This document shows positions 9,147 to 18,727 of a stretch of 64,000 bases of DNA, piece after piece. Each line of letters opens with the position of its first letter. The stretch's first letter is position 1. A model generated the notes under the pieces. The model was not told where the DNA came from and made no database searches. It was given only the letters and a program-made list of their open reading frames with translations. The stretch spans positions 4,688,801 through 4,752,800 of the forward strand of contig OZ242030.1 of NCBI GenBank assembly GCA_965205055.1, in the 5' to 3' direction. A program made the translations under genes and the position numbers. Source of the stretch: CBDBBY01 sp965205055 (lineage in GTDB: Bacteria > Pseudomonadota > Alphaproteobacteria > Rhodobacterales > Rhodobacteraceae).

Positions 9147-9191
9147 ATTTGGCAATAGAAAATTTGGCAAAAAATTATTTGGCAAAAATTT
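9147..9191 (-). promoter_or_regulatory. Three 15-bp direct repeats upstream of the two-ATPase module
   Basis: ATTTGGCAA occurs at 9147, 9162 and 9177, exactly 15 bases apart, in an AT-rich stretch directly upstream of the interrupted ATPase gene. On that gene's strand each copy reads TTGCCAAAT. The regular spacing is close to one and a half helical turns. Repeats in this position usually bind a regulator or, less often, an initiator protein. No -10/-35 pair stands out. Confidence 0.6.
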
Positions 9192-9297
9192 CTTTGTGAA
9201 ATCATTGCGCATGGCTCTTTACAGATTCACCGCGCCACAGCCTGTGCCCCGCCTCTCAATGTGCGAGGAGGCGGGCGAACCCGCAACCTTCGGGGCT

Positions 9298-9348
9298 TGT
9301 CAATAAGCATTCAATAATGATCCCCATTGGGCATCCAAAAGTGATCCC
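9298..9348. mobile_element. IS21-family-type terminal remnant
   Basis: TGTCAATAAGCATTC followed by two spaced copies of a TGATCCC-type motif (AATGATCCC and AGTGATCCC) is the usual look of IS21-family ends, which begin with TGT and carry repeated binding sites. No istA or istB gene is present, so only one end remains. A second TGTCAATAAG occurs at 63389. Confidence 0.4.
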
Positions 9349-9491
9349 TTTGCGAGGTGTTCTTTTGGGTGGTCACGAGTCGGAAGGATCGTCAATTTTC
9401 CGCGGTCAACTCGTGGTCCATTCCGTAGTTCCTGAAGTCCCGGTAGAGCTGGATCATCGGTGCGAAGGTCGTTCAGGCAGACCAGAGCTTC

Positions 9492-9512
9492 GGGTGCGTC
9501 CCATTTTTTTTC
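9492..9512 (+). repeat. Isolated ISKra4-like terminal sequence
   Basis: GGGTGCGTCCCATTTTTTTT matches the terminal repeat of the complete element at 7199. No further homology to the element is evident inward, and no partner end or target duplication was found. Apart from this, the IS21-like end and the direct repeats, the 9139-9727 gap shows nothing convincing. Confidence 0.45.
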
Positions 9513-9727
9513 TGCTTGCAAACATGCCCCTTCTGAATCCTACGCCCTTCGCAATGCAGGGCTCTAAGACCTTTGAGGACTGCATTCCGACTGAACCATA
9601 CTGGATACATCCTGTATCTCGGCTGTGCCTTGCCCGGCGGGTTCCTGCGTCATTAAGACGGAATAGCTATGGCGGAATTCGGGAGCATGCATTAGACAGC
9701 GGACGGATTCAAACGGCTGAGATCGGC

Positions 9728-10051
9728 ATGGCGACAATTACATACATTGAATTCAACGGAACGGAGCACGTGGTCGACGTTCCCAGCGGGTTGACCGTGA
9801 TGGAAGGTGCCCGCGACAACGACATTCCCGGAATCGAGGCTGATTGCGGCGGCTCCTGCGCATGCTCGACATGCCACGTCTATGTTGACGATGCTTGGGT
9901 CGATCGATTGCCGGAAATCGAAGCGATGGAAGAAGACATGCTTGATTTCGCTTGGGAGCCCGATCCGGTGAAATCCCGCCTGACTTGCCAGTTGAGAGTC
10001 TCGGATGATCTGGACGGGCTCGTCGTGCGAATGCCTGAGCGCCAAATCTGA
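9728..10051 (+). CDS. Adrenodoxin-type 2Fe-2S ferredoxin
   Basis: A 107-residue electron carrier of the vertebrate-type (Isc/FdVI-like) ferredoxin family. The four ligands follow the pattern C-X5-C-X2-C...C: Cys40, Cys46, Cys49 (CGGSCACSTC) and Cys87 (LTCQ). The acidic helix EAMEEDML after the cluster loop is typical of the family and serves in partner docking. Start taken at ATG 9728 (MATITYIEF). In-frame sequence upstream of it has no family similarity. In alphaproteobacteria such ferredoxins serve Fe-S assembly or cytochrome P450s. The neighbours do not decide which. Confidence 0.9.
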   Translation: MATITYIEFNGTEHVVDVPSGLTVMEGARDNDIPGIEADCGGSCACSTCHVYVDDAWVDRLPEIEAMEEDMLDFAWEPDPVKSRLTCQLRVSDDLDGLVVRMPERQI

Positions 10052-10083
10052 TCGCGGCCCGAAGAAGTCAGGAAGCGCCGCGC

Positions 10084-11670
10084 ATGTCCCAATCGAATTC
10101 GAGCGGATACGGACGGTCGCTGTTCAGCGAGCCGCGAAGCGCACCCGATGCGAGGATGCAGCCACGAGATGTCGGCGGACCGCCGACAAGAGACAACATT
10201 CCGGAGTTTTCGGTGGAAGAGCTGTCGGGCGCGATAAAGCAGGCTCTTGAAAGGGGCTTCAATCGGATTCGCGTGCGCGGCGAGGTTTCCAGCGTGTCAC
10301 GGCCGGGGTCCGGCCACATCTACCTCAGCTTCAAGCAGGGCAGACATGTGTTGCGCGCCGTCATATGGCGAAGCGCCGCCGTCAGAATAGCCACGAAACC
10401 GCAAGAGGGAATCGAGTACGTCGCCACCGGCAGAATCACTTCTTTTTCCGGAACCTCGGTGTACCAGATGGTGATCGAGCGTCTGGTGCGTTCCGGCGAA
10501 GGCGAATGGCTGGCGATGCTTGAAGAGCGGAAGGCGAAGCTGCGGGCGGAAGGGCTGTTCGACGACGCCGGCAAGCAGAAGCTTCCTTTGATTCCAAGAG
10601 TTGTCGGGGTGGTTTCGTCGCCGAGAGGCGCAGCAATTCAGGACATCCTGCATAGGCTGAGGGACAGGTTCCCGTGCCATGTTTTGCTCTGGCCGGTGGC
10701 TGTTCAGGGCGAGAACTGCGCGATCGAAGTTTCCGCCGCGATCGACGGGTTCAACAAGATCGGTCCGGCAAGTTCCGTCCCGCGTCCCGATGTGCTGATC
10801 GTCGCCCGAGGCGGCGGTTCCGTTGAGGAACTGTTCGGCTTCAGCGAAGAAATAGTTGTTCGAGCCGCGCATCGCAGCAAGATTCCATTGATCTCCGCAG
10901 TCGGTCACGAAACAGACACCTCGCTGATTGATCTTACCGCCGATGTTCGGGCGCCCACGCCTACCGCCGCGGCGGAGCTGGCCGTGCCGGTGCGCTCGGA
11001 ATTGTCTGCGAAAGCGGCATCGCTTGATTCCAGAATCATCCGCGGCATCAATCGAAGCCTCGCCTCGCGACAACAGCAGCATCGGAACTTGAGCCGAGCG
11101 CTTCCGACCGCTGCGTCATTGATCGCGCTTCCGCAGCAAAGAATGGATCAGGTTGCCGCAAGCCTCCAGTTCAGCCTGAAATCGGATGTGCAGAGCAAGA
11201 GAATTCGGCTTGCCAAAATCGACGCCAAACTCAGACCTCCGGCTTCACTTCGCACTGCGATGCGGCGTCTGGACCGGGCCGGAGATAGCATGGAACGCGC
11301 AATGGCCGGCCAGCTGGACCGAATGACGCATAGGCTTGAAGCGGCTGGCAAACGCGCAAGACCCGGTTTGATCGCCGCCAACGTCTCCAGAAGAAAAACC
11401 GACCTGTCAAATGCTGCCAGAAGCGCGGAAATCGCAATCCGCGCACGTCTGCGAACTTTGAACGACAAGCTGAGTGCGTCGGGCAGACTTGTCGAGTCGC
11501 TCGGCTATCCTCAAACCTTGAAACGCGGGTTCGCTGTCATTCGGTCAGGGGAGCACGTGGTGGTTCGCCAAGCCGACGCATGCCGAGCGGAAAATCTGGA
11601 AATCGAATTCCAGGATGGGCGGGTGCCGGTGGCTCTCAGGAACTCAGCGAGTCCGCCCGATGCGCAATAA
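10084..11670 (+). CDS. xseA: Exodeoxyribonuclease VII large subunit
   Basis: Large subunit of the single-strand-specific exonuclease VII, which acts with XseB. The N-terminal OB-fold (about residues 40-140, opening with EFSVEELSGAIKQALE and including VRGEVSS) is followed by the catalytic domain with RVVGVVSSPRGAAIQDI and the conserved VARGGGSVEELFGFSEE and SAVGHETDTSLIDL blocks. A long coiled-coil tail follows. The 528-residue length is slightly above average because of a proline/serine-rich N-terminal extension of about 35 residues; a later start is possible. No xseB is nearby. Confidence 0.93.
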   Translation: MSQSNSSGYGRSLFSEPRSAPDARMQPRDVGGPPTRDNIPEFSVEELSGAIKQALERGFNRIRVRGEVSSVSRPGSGHIYLSFKQGRHVLRAVIWRSAAVRIATKPQEGIEYVATGRITSFSGTSVYQMVIERLVRSGEGEWLAMLEERKAKLRAEGLFDDAGKQKLPLIPRVVGVVSSPRGAAIQDILHRLRDRFPCHVLLWPVAVQGENCAIEVSAAIDGFNKIGPASSVPRPDVLIVARGGGSVEELFGFSEEIVVRAAHRSKIPLISAVGHETDTSLIDLTADVRAPTPTAAAELAVPVRSELSAKAASLDSRIIRGINRSLASRQQQHRNLSRALPTAASLIALPQQRMDQVAASLQFSLKSDVQSKRIRLAKIDAKLRPPASLRTAMRRLDRAGDSMERAMAGQLDRMTHRLEAAGKRARPGLIAANVSRRKTDLSNAARSAEIAIRARLRTLNDKLSASGRLVESLGYPQTLKRGFAVIRSGEHVVVRQADACRAENLEIEFQDGRVPVALRNSASPPDAQ

Positions 11671-11766
11671 TGCTTTGTTCACGCCGACAGCTCCGTCGCC
11701 GATCATCGGCCCTGCCGACGAATTGTTCGGCTTGAGCATCCCAATGACAGCCGCGCGCGGGCGCTG

Positions 11767-12801
11767 ATGGCATTTTTCAAGAATCTCAAGGAACGACTCC
11801 TCCGCTCGTCGGCGCAGCTGGACGAAGGGCTGGACGAAATCGTCAGCGCCGGAAACGGCGAGACAGGCGACACAGCCGAGTCCGGTTCCGAAACCGCGGA
11901 AACGGAAACTGAACGGCCCGGCTTGCTGAAAAAGCTGCTCGGCGGGCAGCAGGGCTTCTCTCGGGAACCTCGGCGCAAGCTGGACGACGAAATGCTTGAA
12001 AGCTTGGAGGATCTGCTGATCTCGTCCGACATGGGCGTCGATACGGCGTCCCGAGTTTGTGCATATCTTTCCGAAGGCCGCTTCGGAAAGATGGTTGCGA
12101 CGAGCGAAATCAAGAAATTGATTTCGGAGGAAGTGGCGAACCTGCTGGAGCCGGTCGCGAAGCCGATCCCTTTGTATGCCAAAAAGCCCCAGGTCATTCT
12201 GATCGTCGGGGTGAACGGTTCCGGCAAGACCACGACCATCGGAAAGCTGGCCAGCCAGTTCCAAGCATCGGGAAAGAAAACCGTCATCGCGGCGGGAGAC
12301 ACGTTCAGGGCGGCCGCCGTGGACCAGCTCCGCATTTGGGGCGATCGCGCGAACGTGCCGGTTCTGACGGCGGCCCAAGGCACGGATCCGGCGGCTTTGG
12401 CCTACACGGCCTTGGAAACGGCGCAAAGCGACAATGCCGATCTGCTCTTGATCGACACGGCCGGCCGGCTCCAAAATCGAAAGGATCTGATGGAGGAGCT
12501 CGCCAAGATCATCCGGGTCATTCGGAAGCGCGACGAGACCGCGCCGCACAACACCTTGCTGGTGCTGGATGCGACCACCGGCCAGAACGCGATTTCGCAA
12601 GTGGAGATATTCAGGAAAATTGCAGATGTTTCCGGTCTGGTCATGACCAAGCTCGACGGAACCGCGAAAGGCGGAATACTGGTTGCTTTGGCTGACAAGT
12701 TCCGGCTTCCGATTCATGCGATCGGCGTAGGCGAAGGAATTGATGATCTTTCGCCTTTCGATCCGGATGATTTTGCGAAAGCATTGACAGGCTCGGATTG
12801 A
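11767..12801 (+). CDS. ftsY: Signal recognition particle receptor FtsY
   Basis: SRP receptor GTPase that docks ribosome-nascent-chain complexes at the inner membrane. The 344-residue protein has a short acidic N-terminal region (about 20-60), the helical N domain, and the NG GTPase domain: G1 GVNGSGKTTTIGKLA, the I-box segment DTFRAAAVDQL, G3 DTAGR, G4 TKLDGTAKGG. The short acidic region, compared with gammaproteobacterial FtsY, is usual for alphaproteobacteria. The next gene is ispZ/yciB, a common alphaproteobacterial order. Confidence 0.95.
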   Translation: MAFFKNLKERLLRSSAQLDEGLDEIVSAGNGETGDTAESGSETAETETERPGLLKKLLGGQQGFSREPRRKLDDEMLESLEDLLISSDMGVDTASRVCAYLSEGRFGKMVATSEIKKLISEEVANLLEPVAKPIPLYAKKPQVILIVGVNGSGKTTTIGKLASQFQASGKKTVIAAGDTFRAAAVDQLRIWGDRANVPVLTAAQGTDPAALAYTALETAQSDNADLLLIDTAGRLQNRKDLMEELAKIIRVIRKRDETAPHNTLLVLDATTGQNAISQVEIFRKIADVSGLVMTKLDGTAKGGILVALADKFRLPIHAIGVGEGIDDLSPFDPDDFAKALTGSD

Positions 12802-12961
12802 ATGATGAGGGGGCGCCTTGCGCAAGACGGAGCGAACTTCGGTCCTTGGCCGGTTTTCAGGCGCTTGCCCGGGCAGACGAGGCGCGCATGCGCGCCGTGC
12901 GCGGGAGTCGCGGAAGCCATTTGGACGAACGGATCAACGGCAACGCAGTAAGCGAGGATAC

Positions 12962-13573
12962 ATGTCGGAAAGGCAAGTCAGCCAAGGGATCAAAATGACG
13001 TTGGAGCTCGGTCCGGTGCTCCTGTTTTTTGTCGCCTACACGATTTTGAAAGATGAGACGTTCACAGTCGCCGGGATCGAGTACAGCGGGTTTGTTGCGG
13101 TCACGGCGGCGTTCATTCCGCTGCTGCTGGCGGCAATGGGCATTCTTTGGCGCCTCAGCGGCAAGCTTTCGCGAATGCAGGCAGCCACGGCGGTGATCGT
13201 TGTCGCGTTCGGCGGCATGTCGGTATGGTTCAACGACGAACGATTCTTCAAAATGAAGCCGACCGTATTGTACGCCTTGTTCGCGATCATACTCGGCGCG
13301 GCTTTGCTCCGCGGCAAGTCGGCGCTGAGGTACGTCATGGATGAAGCGATACATTTGGACGACCAAGGGTGGATGAAGCTGACTCGCAGGACGGCAGCGT
13401 TCTTCGCCGCGCTCGCATTGGCCAACGAAGTGGTCTGGCGCACCATGTCGACGGACGCATGGGTCAACTTCAAGACGTTCGGCGTGACCTTGGCGGTTTT
13501 CCTGTTTTTCGGAATCAACATCTTCCGGCTGGCGGCAACTCATTCCGCCGAGCCGCGCGGCACCGAAGAGTGA
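12962..13573 (+). CDS. Inner-membrane septation protein A (YciB/IspZ family)
   Basis: A polytopic membrane protein of 203 residues. It opens with the family-typical ELGPVLLFFVAYTI and contains MKPTVLYALFAIILG and ANEVVWRTMSTDAWVNFKTFG, all characteristic of YciB/IspZ proteins, which are linked to cell envelope integrity and septation. Start at ATG 12962 (MSERQVSQG), with GAGG four bases upstream. Frame upstream of it is Arg-rich and unlike the family. The pairing with ftsY is conserved in alphaproteobacteria. Confidence 0.9.
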   Translation: MSERQVSQGIKMTLELGPVLLFFVAYTILKDETFTVAGIEYSGFVAVTAAFIPLLLAAMGILWRLSGKLSRMQAATAVIVVAFGGMSVWFNDERFFKMKPTVLYALFAIILGAALLRGKSALRYVMDEAIHLDDQGWMKLTRRTAAFFAALALANEVVWRTMSTDAWVNFKTFGVTLAVFLFFGINIFRLAATHSAEPRGTEE

Positions 13574-14534
13574 ATCCCGCGTTCCGATCCGGGCAGGGGA
13601 TAATTTCGGCAATCAATCGCGGTCGGACCGGCGGTTTGAAGCGCAACATGCGGCAAGCGCCGGAATCGAGGCGGGAGCGCGACGGCGCTTAGCAACGCCC
13701 GGCGGAAATTCATCGGCGCGGGCTTTTTGAACGAACCTGTTTTGGAAAGGAGATATTTTCAGGAATTGCCCCGGGGCTTTCCGTGGAGCAATCCGCTCGA
13801 CAGTCGCGACACTTTTTCACGTTTCTTCCGTTTCCGGTGTATGCATCCTCCATTTTGTCGGCGCCGGTCGCCGACGGCCAGCGAGGTGTCGCTGTTCGGC
13901 GTTCCAGCCCATCCACTTGAGGCTTCCCGCTCGGATTGGCGGGCGGTTTTCCGCGGGCCGAGGTATCGATGCCGAATTCCGCCAGCTGTGTTCGGAGCAT
14001 CGGATGAAAAGTGCCGCATGCTGCGGTCCGGGGGTCGGAATCACGCCGTCTTGCGCGGAACGGCGGCGGCAGATGGCATGCTTGAAGGCGTCGGGCGGAA
14101 GCTCGCTGCCATCGAGTGCGACACGCGCCATCCGAAGATCTTCCAGACGAAGAAGCCGATGACGAAGGTCGCGCGAGTCATCGCCATGGCGGTTTGCACA
14201 TAGGCGGAGTCGGCGGACCGGAGCTTGCTCAAGGCCGCGGCCATTAAGGTCCGATTGAACTTGATCCGGGGCAGGGCCGTTCCGAACCGCGGCTTTCCTC
14301 CTGCGGCGCAGGCCGATCCTTTTTTATCGGAATGACCTTGGAATTCCCTCGGTCGAGCAGCGGAAACAGACTGCTATGCGCTTTTTCGGCTTTGAAGAAC
14401 CGGCGAGTGCAAGCCCATCCTGCGATGGGCGCACCCGCCTCTCTCACTCAATGCAACCAAATGCTATTGTTGGCCCGCCGGGCAAGACGCGACAAGTCGG
14501 CAAATCTCATTTCAACAGGCATGAAGAGGACTGT
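13574..14534. other. 960-base intergenic stretch without a supported gene
   Basis: Lies between ispZ (plus strand) and the convergently transcribed lipoprotein gene. Open frames exist on both strands, but none has a credible ribosome binding site together with family similarity. The most protein-like is a 67-codon minus-strand frame ending at 14041 that would encode one hydrophobic segment (TFVIGFFVWKIFGW). I could not support it beyond that. No terminator hairpin with a U tract, tRNA or transposon end was recognised. Confidence 0.5.
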
Positions 14535-16445
14535 TCACTCAGAGGCGAATTCCTTTTCGGTATTGAACGCTCCGAAGCTTCCGTAGACGCCGCCTGTGCG
14601 CTCCAGATCTCCCGAGCAACCGGAGCCGAAGTACTTGCAAGCTGCGTCAGCCCTCAAGAACCAGTGGCCGGCCGTTTCAAGATCCTTCAGGTTGTTGTTC
14701 GTGGGACCGTAAAACCTCCCTCCGAATTGCGACGTTCCGGGTTGGAGCGTTGTTGTTCCGGAGGGGGTGTACGCAGTCGTCACGGTCGTGTCGAACACGT
14801 CGGTTTTGTCTGTCCAGCTTCCGCCGGTCTTTGTTTGAAGGAACACGCCGCCCTTGTAAGTTCCGTCAGCGTTGATTTTCGCCGGAGAGCTTTTGTAGGT
14901 GTCGTCATTCGCGTCGTTGAAAACTCCGTTCGCATCCGCATTGTTCTTGTAAGTTGCTCCCGCCAGCACCAAGCGCTCCGTCTGGTCGGGGTCGACGATT
15001 CCGAAGTGCCTATTCCACACTCCGTCAGGCCCGATCATGCGGAAATTGGAGATTGTGCCCGTAACTCCGCCGCCTCCCGATCCACCGATTTGCGCATTGA
15101 GAGTGATGTCGGCGATCAACTCTTCCCGTTCGCCGCGCCGCTGGTCGCCGCCGGCCAAATGCAAATAGCGGTGGGCCATCGTTCTTCCCGTGAAAGTCGC
15201 GGTTACGGGTAACGAGATGTCGGTCGTCCGGGCATCTTCGGAATCGGCGAATGCCTCGTATCCAAAATGCAGCGCCTGCGCTCGGGCGACTTTCTGGAAA
15301 CTGCCGAAATTGTCGGAATATACGAACAATCCGTAGGCGGCATAGGACAGATATCTATTTTCGTCGTCCCCCGTATTGGGCGGCTGATCGCTGTCTTCCA
15401 AATTCAGGTCGATCCTTCCGAGGTTGGTCAGCCACATCTCGTAGGATCCCAAATCCTCCCGGTTGGAGTTGTAAGTGTAATCGAACTGGTTTGCGATATT
15501 TCTGTCGAGGCTGCTGGTTCCTTCCCGCAACGGCACTCGAACATTCCAGTACCATGCGCGAGAGGTGTTGGGAGCCGTCGCCGGAAGCCCGAACGTGACC
15601 TGTACGTCGTCGAAGTTCCAGTTGGTGCAGTCCGCGGTGGCGTCGGCCAGATCGGAAAAGCACCCTTCCAGACGCTTGGCTGGGTCTGGGTGGTTGTCCA
15701 AACCTGTACCGGTGTCGTCATCGGTTCCGAATATGCCGTCCGGGCCTACGCGGGTAGCCCGGGGCGTGTCCAGGCCATCGTCATTGGTTCCCGCAATGCC
15801 GTCCGGGCCGGTCGAGTACCAGCTGTTGAAGTATTCCCCAATGTCGAATCGCCGCTGGAAATCGAAATAAACGGCGTTGCCGCGCATTTTGTAGACAAGG
15901 CCGTTGGCCGTCGGCTGCAGCGAGTAGTCCAGCACTCCGTCGGAATAGTAAAGGCCGGTGGTCAATCCGCCTGCAGTAAATGTAGGCGGGGTTCCGTCGT
16001 CGCCTTGAATGAATTCAAGATCTCCGGAGTTCCCCATCCGAATCGTTATCGAATTGACCGGAAATTCTTCCGTCGCAGCGCTTGCGCCGGGCACGAACAG
16101 CGATTTCCCGTCTTCATACCTGACCGCAGTCTTCACCACCTGAAGCCGATCGCTGTCTTCTGTTTTGTCTCCGACTTCGTCGTCCGCGGCAGCGCGCGGA
16201 GTCCGTGCAAACATGCTGGATGCTTCAGATGCGGCGACCGTCGCCGGCGTTTCAACGAAAGGCCCTGTCGTCGGCTCCCTCGCAGCCCAAATCAGGCTCG
16301 AGTGCTCGTCCGCCAGTTTCGGCGCAACCAGTTTCGGCGCAACGGGTCCGGTCGCTTCGGCCGTCCCCGGAGACTGCCCGCTCCCGCTGCAAGCTGCAAG
16401 AACGAAGGCAGCAATGCTCGAACTTACCCAAAATCGCTTACCCAT
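14535..16445 (-). CDS. Large surface-type lipoprotein, TbpB-like C-terminal barrel (paralogue A)
   Basis: A 636-residue predicted lipoprotein. The signal peptide ends in the lipobox VLAAC (Cys about residue 19), and the mature N terminus is a low-complexity spacer. The middle contains two D-rich GPDGI-GT-DD motifs of the kind that bind calcium. The C-terminal part has the pattern GGRFYGP, ETAGHWFL and GSFGA, typical of the beta-barrel domain of transferrin-binding-protein-like lipoproteins. Start at ATG 16445 because GAGG lies eight bases upstream and the lipoprotein signal begins there. It lies 80 bases behind paralogue B and is probably co-transcribed. The ligand is unknown; no TonB receptor or Slam translocon is in the window. 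Confidence 0.75.
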   Translation of the reverse strand: MGKRFWVSSSIAAFVLAACSGSGQSPGTAEATGPVAPKLVAPKLADEHSSLIWAAREPTTGPFVETPATVAASEASSMFARTPRAAADDEVGDKTEDSDRLQVVKTAVRYEDGKSLFVPGASAATEEFPVNSITIRMGNSGDLEFIQGDDGTPPTFTAGGLTTGLYYSDGVLDYSLQPTANGLVYKMRGNAVYFDFQRRFDIGEYFNSWYSTGPDGIAGTNDDGLDTPRATRVGPDGIFGTDDDTGTGLDNHPDPAKRLEGCFSDLADATADCTNWNFDDVQVTFGLPATAPNTSRAWYWNVRVPLREGTSSLDRNIANQFDYTYNSNREDLGSYEMWLTNLGRIDLNLEDSDQPPNTGDDENRYLSYAAYGLFVYSDNFGSFQKVARAQALHFGYEAFADSEDARTTDISLPVTATFTGRTMAHRYLHLAGGDQRRGEREELIADITLNAQIGGSGGGGVTGTISNFRMIGPDGVWNRHFGIVDPDQTERLVLAGATYKNNADANGVFNDANDDTYKSSPAKINADGTYKGGVFLQTKTGGSWTDKTDVFDTTVTTAYTPSGTTTLQPGTSQFGGRFYGPTNNNLKDLETAGHWFLRADAACKYFGSGCSGDLERTGGVYGSFGAFNTEKEFASE

Positions 16446-16525
16446 TGTCATTACCTCATTCGATCCTGAATAGCATTTCCAAGTGCAGCGGAGCGTCCGT
16501 CCACCCGCCCGTTCCGCGCGATTTG

Positions 16526-18727
16526 TCATTCTTCAGACGGTATTTGAACCGCGCCGAAACTGCCGACAATTCCGCCCCAGCGCTTCTTTCGCGTATCGCC
16601 GGGAAGATACCAGTAGCCGGCTGTCTCAAGCTCGTTCAAATTGTCCCTGGGACCGTACAACGTGCCGCTGAACGTCGCAGGACTGGCGTCGAATGAGGTC
16701 GGATAATCGTCGTAGCAGCCGTTGGCGGGGGCGGCGCACCATTCCGTCCAGCTTGCGGACGAATCGAATACCCAGCTAATCGTCCGCCACGCCGAACCAG
16801 TCCAATACTGGTGAAATATCCCTCCTTCGTAGCTCCCGTCGGCGTTGATCTTCGCTCCATCTGTCGAATAATCCTGCTCCCAAGTGCCGCTGTCCGACTT
16901 GTAGTCCCTGCTCGCCAAGACCAGCCGATGGTGCTTGTCAGGTTCGTTCTCACCTGTCTGGCGGATCCTTATCGCTTCGTCCCACCTGACCCAGACGCCC
17001 TCGGGCGCCAATTGCTCGAAATTCAGGAATTCGCCGGAAATCGTGTTGGCGCCCGAACCGATCCTCGCATTCAGGATGATGTCCGCTCGCAAATCGACCC
17101 TGAGCGGGTTCTTGTTGTCGAAGTGCTGATACATCAGCGCCATGGTTTTGCCTTGAAAGCTCAGGTTGACGGGCGAGGAGATGTCGGTCGTCTTTTTGCC
17201 CTCGGCATCCTCGAACGCATCGTAGCCGAAGTGGAAGCCTTGCATCCTGCTGGGCAGCGCCGCAGTGGAGAGATCCGCCAAAGTGTCCGTATGGACGAAC
17301 ATTCCGTAGGCGGCATAAGACAGGAACTGTTCGACGTCGTCTTCGGCGTAGCGTCTGCCCTTGGGATATTCCGTTTGCCTGTCGACCCCTCCGTAATTGG
17401 TCACCCAAAGCTCGTAGAGCCCGAGATCCCACAAGGTCCGACCCTTTCTGAAGTAATTCAGCAAATTGCTGTGCTGCGCGCTTTGCCCCCTCAAGGGAAC
17501 TCGGGAACTCCAATAGTAAGAACGCTCTCCGCCGGGATCGGTTCCCGGCGTTCCCGTCCAAGTTACGGACAGATCGTCGAAATTCCACGCGGTGCATTTG
17601 GCGAGGTCCTTTTGCCAGCAATTTTCGTCGTCGTCCGTGTTGGGCAGAAGGTCTGCTCCCAAATCCTCCCATGCGTCGATGCTGCTGCCGATGTCGAAAC
17701 GGCGTTGATTGTCATGGAAGGCGACGCCGGCGCCGCCGTATTTGTAGACGATTCTGTTCCCGTCCATCCGAATGGAGGAAACCGGCACCCCGTCCGTGTT
17801 GCTGTAAGTTTCGCCTGTGCCGTCCTGCCCCTGAATCTTGACGTCGCCTGCCGTGGTCGTCCCGATTCGGACGGTCACTTGGCGGAGCGGCAACTCGTCG
17901 GTCGAGCCCGGACTGTCCGCGGAAATGACGCGCTTGCCATCCGAATACGGCACGGCGTCTTGCTGAATTTCAAGACGATCGGCGTCCGGCAAGGCCGTGC
18001 CGTCGTTCGCGGCGCGCGGATGGGCGACAATCGCGGCACTCCCCACGTACGGAGCCGTTCCGGGCTCCCCCGCGACCGGTCCGAGCCTTCTCGTAAGGGA
18101 GTAAGGCCCAGAATCCGGCTCCCCCGTCGACGGGACAAGCTGTCTCACCGCCTCAATCCGGCGATTGGCCGCAACCTGGAAAATCTGGACTTGCGCGAAA
18201 AACCGCGCCGTCGCCGTTTGCACATCAAGCGCCCGGAGTTGCGCCGCAGCGCTCGCTCCGGTGGGCGCGTCGCCCACGGCGGCCGCGTCGTCCCGGGCGG
18301 CCTGCGCCTCTCTGACCGCGTCCGCAAGCAGCCTCACCGCCTCGCCAAGAGCCGTCCGCGCCGCCTCGGTCGACGCGCGCTCCGCAGCAGTTTCGGCAGC
18401 GGCGAGCCGACTTTGAGCTGTCAACAGATTCACGTTCGCCATCAGAGATTTTTCGTTCGCTCGTTCCACGGCAAGCCGCCAGGTCACGACGGCGCGTTCC
18501 GCCGCAGGCGCGGTCTGCAATTCAGTCTCCAATTCCATGATGGTCTGCTGAGCGTTCCGCAGATCCATTCGCGCCTGTCGAAATTCCGGACTGGTTGGAT
18601 CCGCTGGATCTGTCGGTTGGCTCGGGTCGCCCCCCGGTGCAGCAGTCGGAGTGCCGCCGCCGGAGCAGGCCGCAAGCCCGAGACTCAACGTGAAGATAGG
18701 AATTATCAACAAACCGAACTTTGTCAT
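16526..18727 (-). CDS. Large surface-type lipoprotein with helical N terminus and TbpB-like barrel (paralogue B)
   Basis: A 733-residue predicted lipoprotein: signal peptide with lipobox GLAAC, a proline/threonine linker, then a long alpha-helical segment (about 50-190) rich in Ala, Glu and Arg that should form a coiled coil. A domain shared with paralogues A and C follows (FLSYAAYGMFVHTD, HFGYDAFEDAEG, TTDISSPVNLSFQGKTMA), ending in GTLYGP, ETAGYWYL and GSFGA. Start at ATG 18727 with GAGG eight bases upstream; a GTG six bases earlier is less likely. Transcribed from a promoter carrying a ten-G tract, so expression may vary between cells. Confidence 0.75.
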   Translation of the reverse strand: MTKFGLLIIPIFTLSLGLAACSGGGTPTAAPGGDPSQPTDPADPTSPEFRQARMDLRNAQQTIMELETELQTAPAAERAVVTWRLAVERANEKSLMANVNLLTAQSRLAAAETAAERASTEAARTALGEAVRLLADAVREAQAARDDAAAVGDAPTGASAAAQLRALDVQTATARFFAQVQIFQVAANRRIEAVRQLVPSTGEPDSGPYSLTRRLGPVAGEPGTAPYVGSAAIVAHPRAANDGTALPDADRLEIQQDAVPYSDGKRVISADSPGSTDELPLRQVTVRIGTTTAGDVKIQGQDGTGETYSNTDGVPVSSIRMDGNRIVYKYGGAGVAFHDNQRRFDIGSSIDAWEDLGADLLPNTDDDENCWQKDLAKCTAWNFDDLSVTWTGTPGTDPGGERSYYWSSRVPLRGQSAQHSNLLNYFRKGRTLWDLGLYELWVTNYGGVDRQTEYPKGRRYAEDDVEQFLSYAAYGMFVHTDTLADLSTAALPSRMQGFHFGYDAFEDAEGKKTTDISSPVNLSFQGKTMALMYQHFDNKNPLRVDLRADIILNARIGSGANTISGEFLNFEQLAPEGVWVRWDEAIRIRQTGENEPDKHHRLVLASRDYKSDSGTWEQDYSTDGAKINADGSYEGGIFHQYWTGSAWRTISWVFDSSASWTEWCAAPANGCYDDYPTSFDASPATFSGTLYGPRDNLNELETAGYWYLPGDTRKKRWGGIVGSFGAVQIPSEE

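Noticed and set aside
9147..9191. CRISPR-like repeats
   Set aside because: Units are only 15 bases without spacers of constant length and no cas genes are near; direct repeats fit better.
9317..9727. N-terminal extension of the ferredoxin
   Set aside because: The frame is open upstream but contains transposon-end sequence; family similarity begins at ATG 9728.
14041..14244. Minus-strand 67-codon frame with one hydrophobic segment
   Set aside because: No ribosome site and no recognisable family; kept only as a remark in the gap entry.
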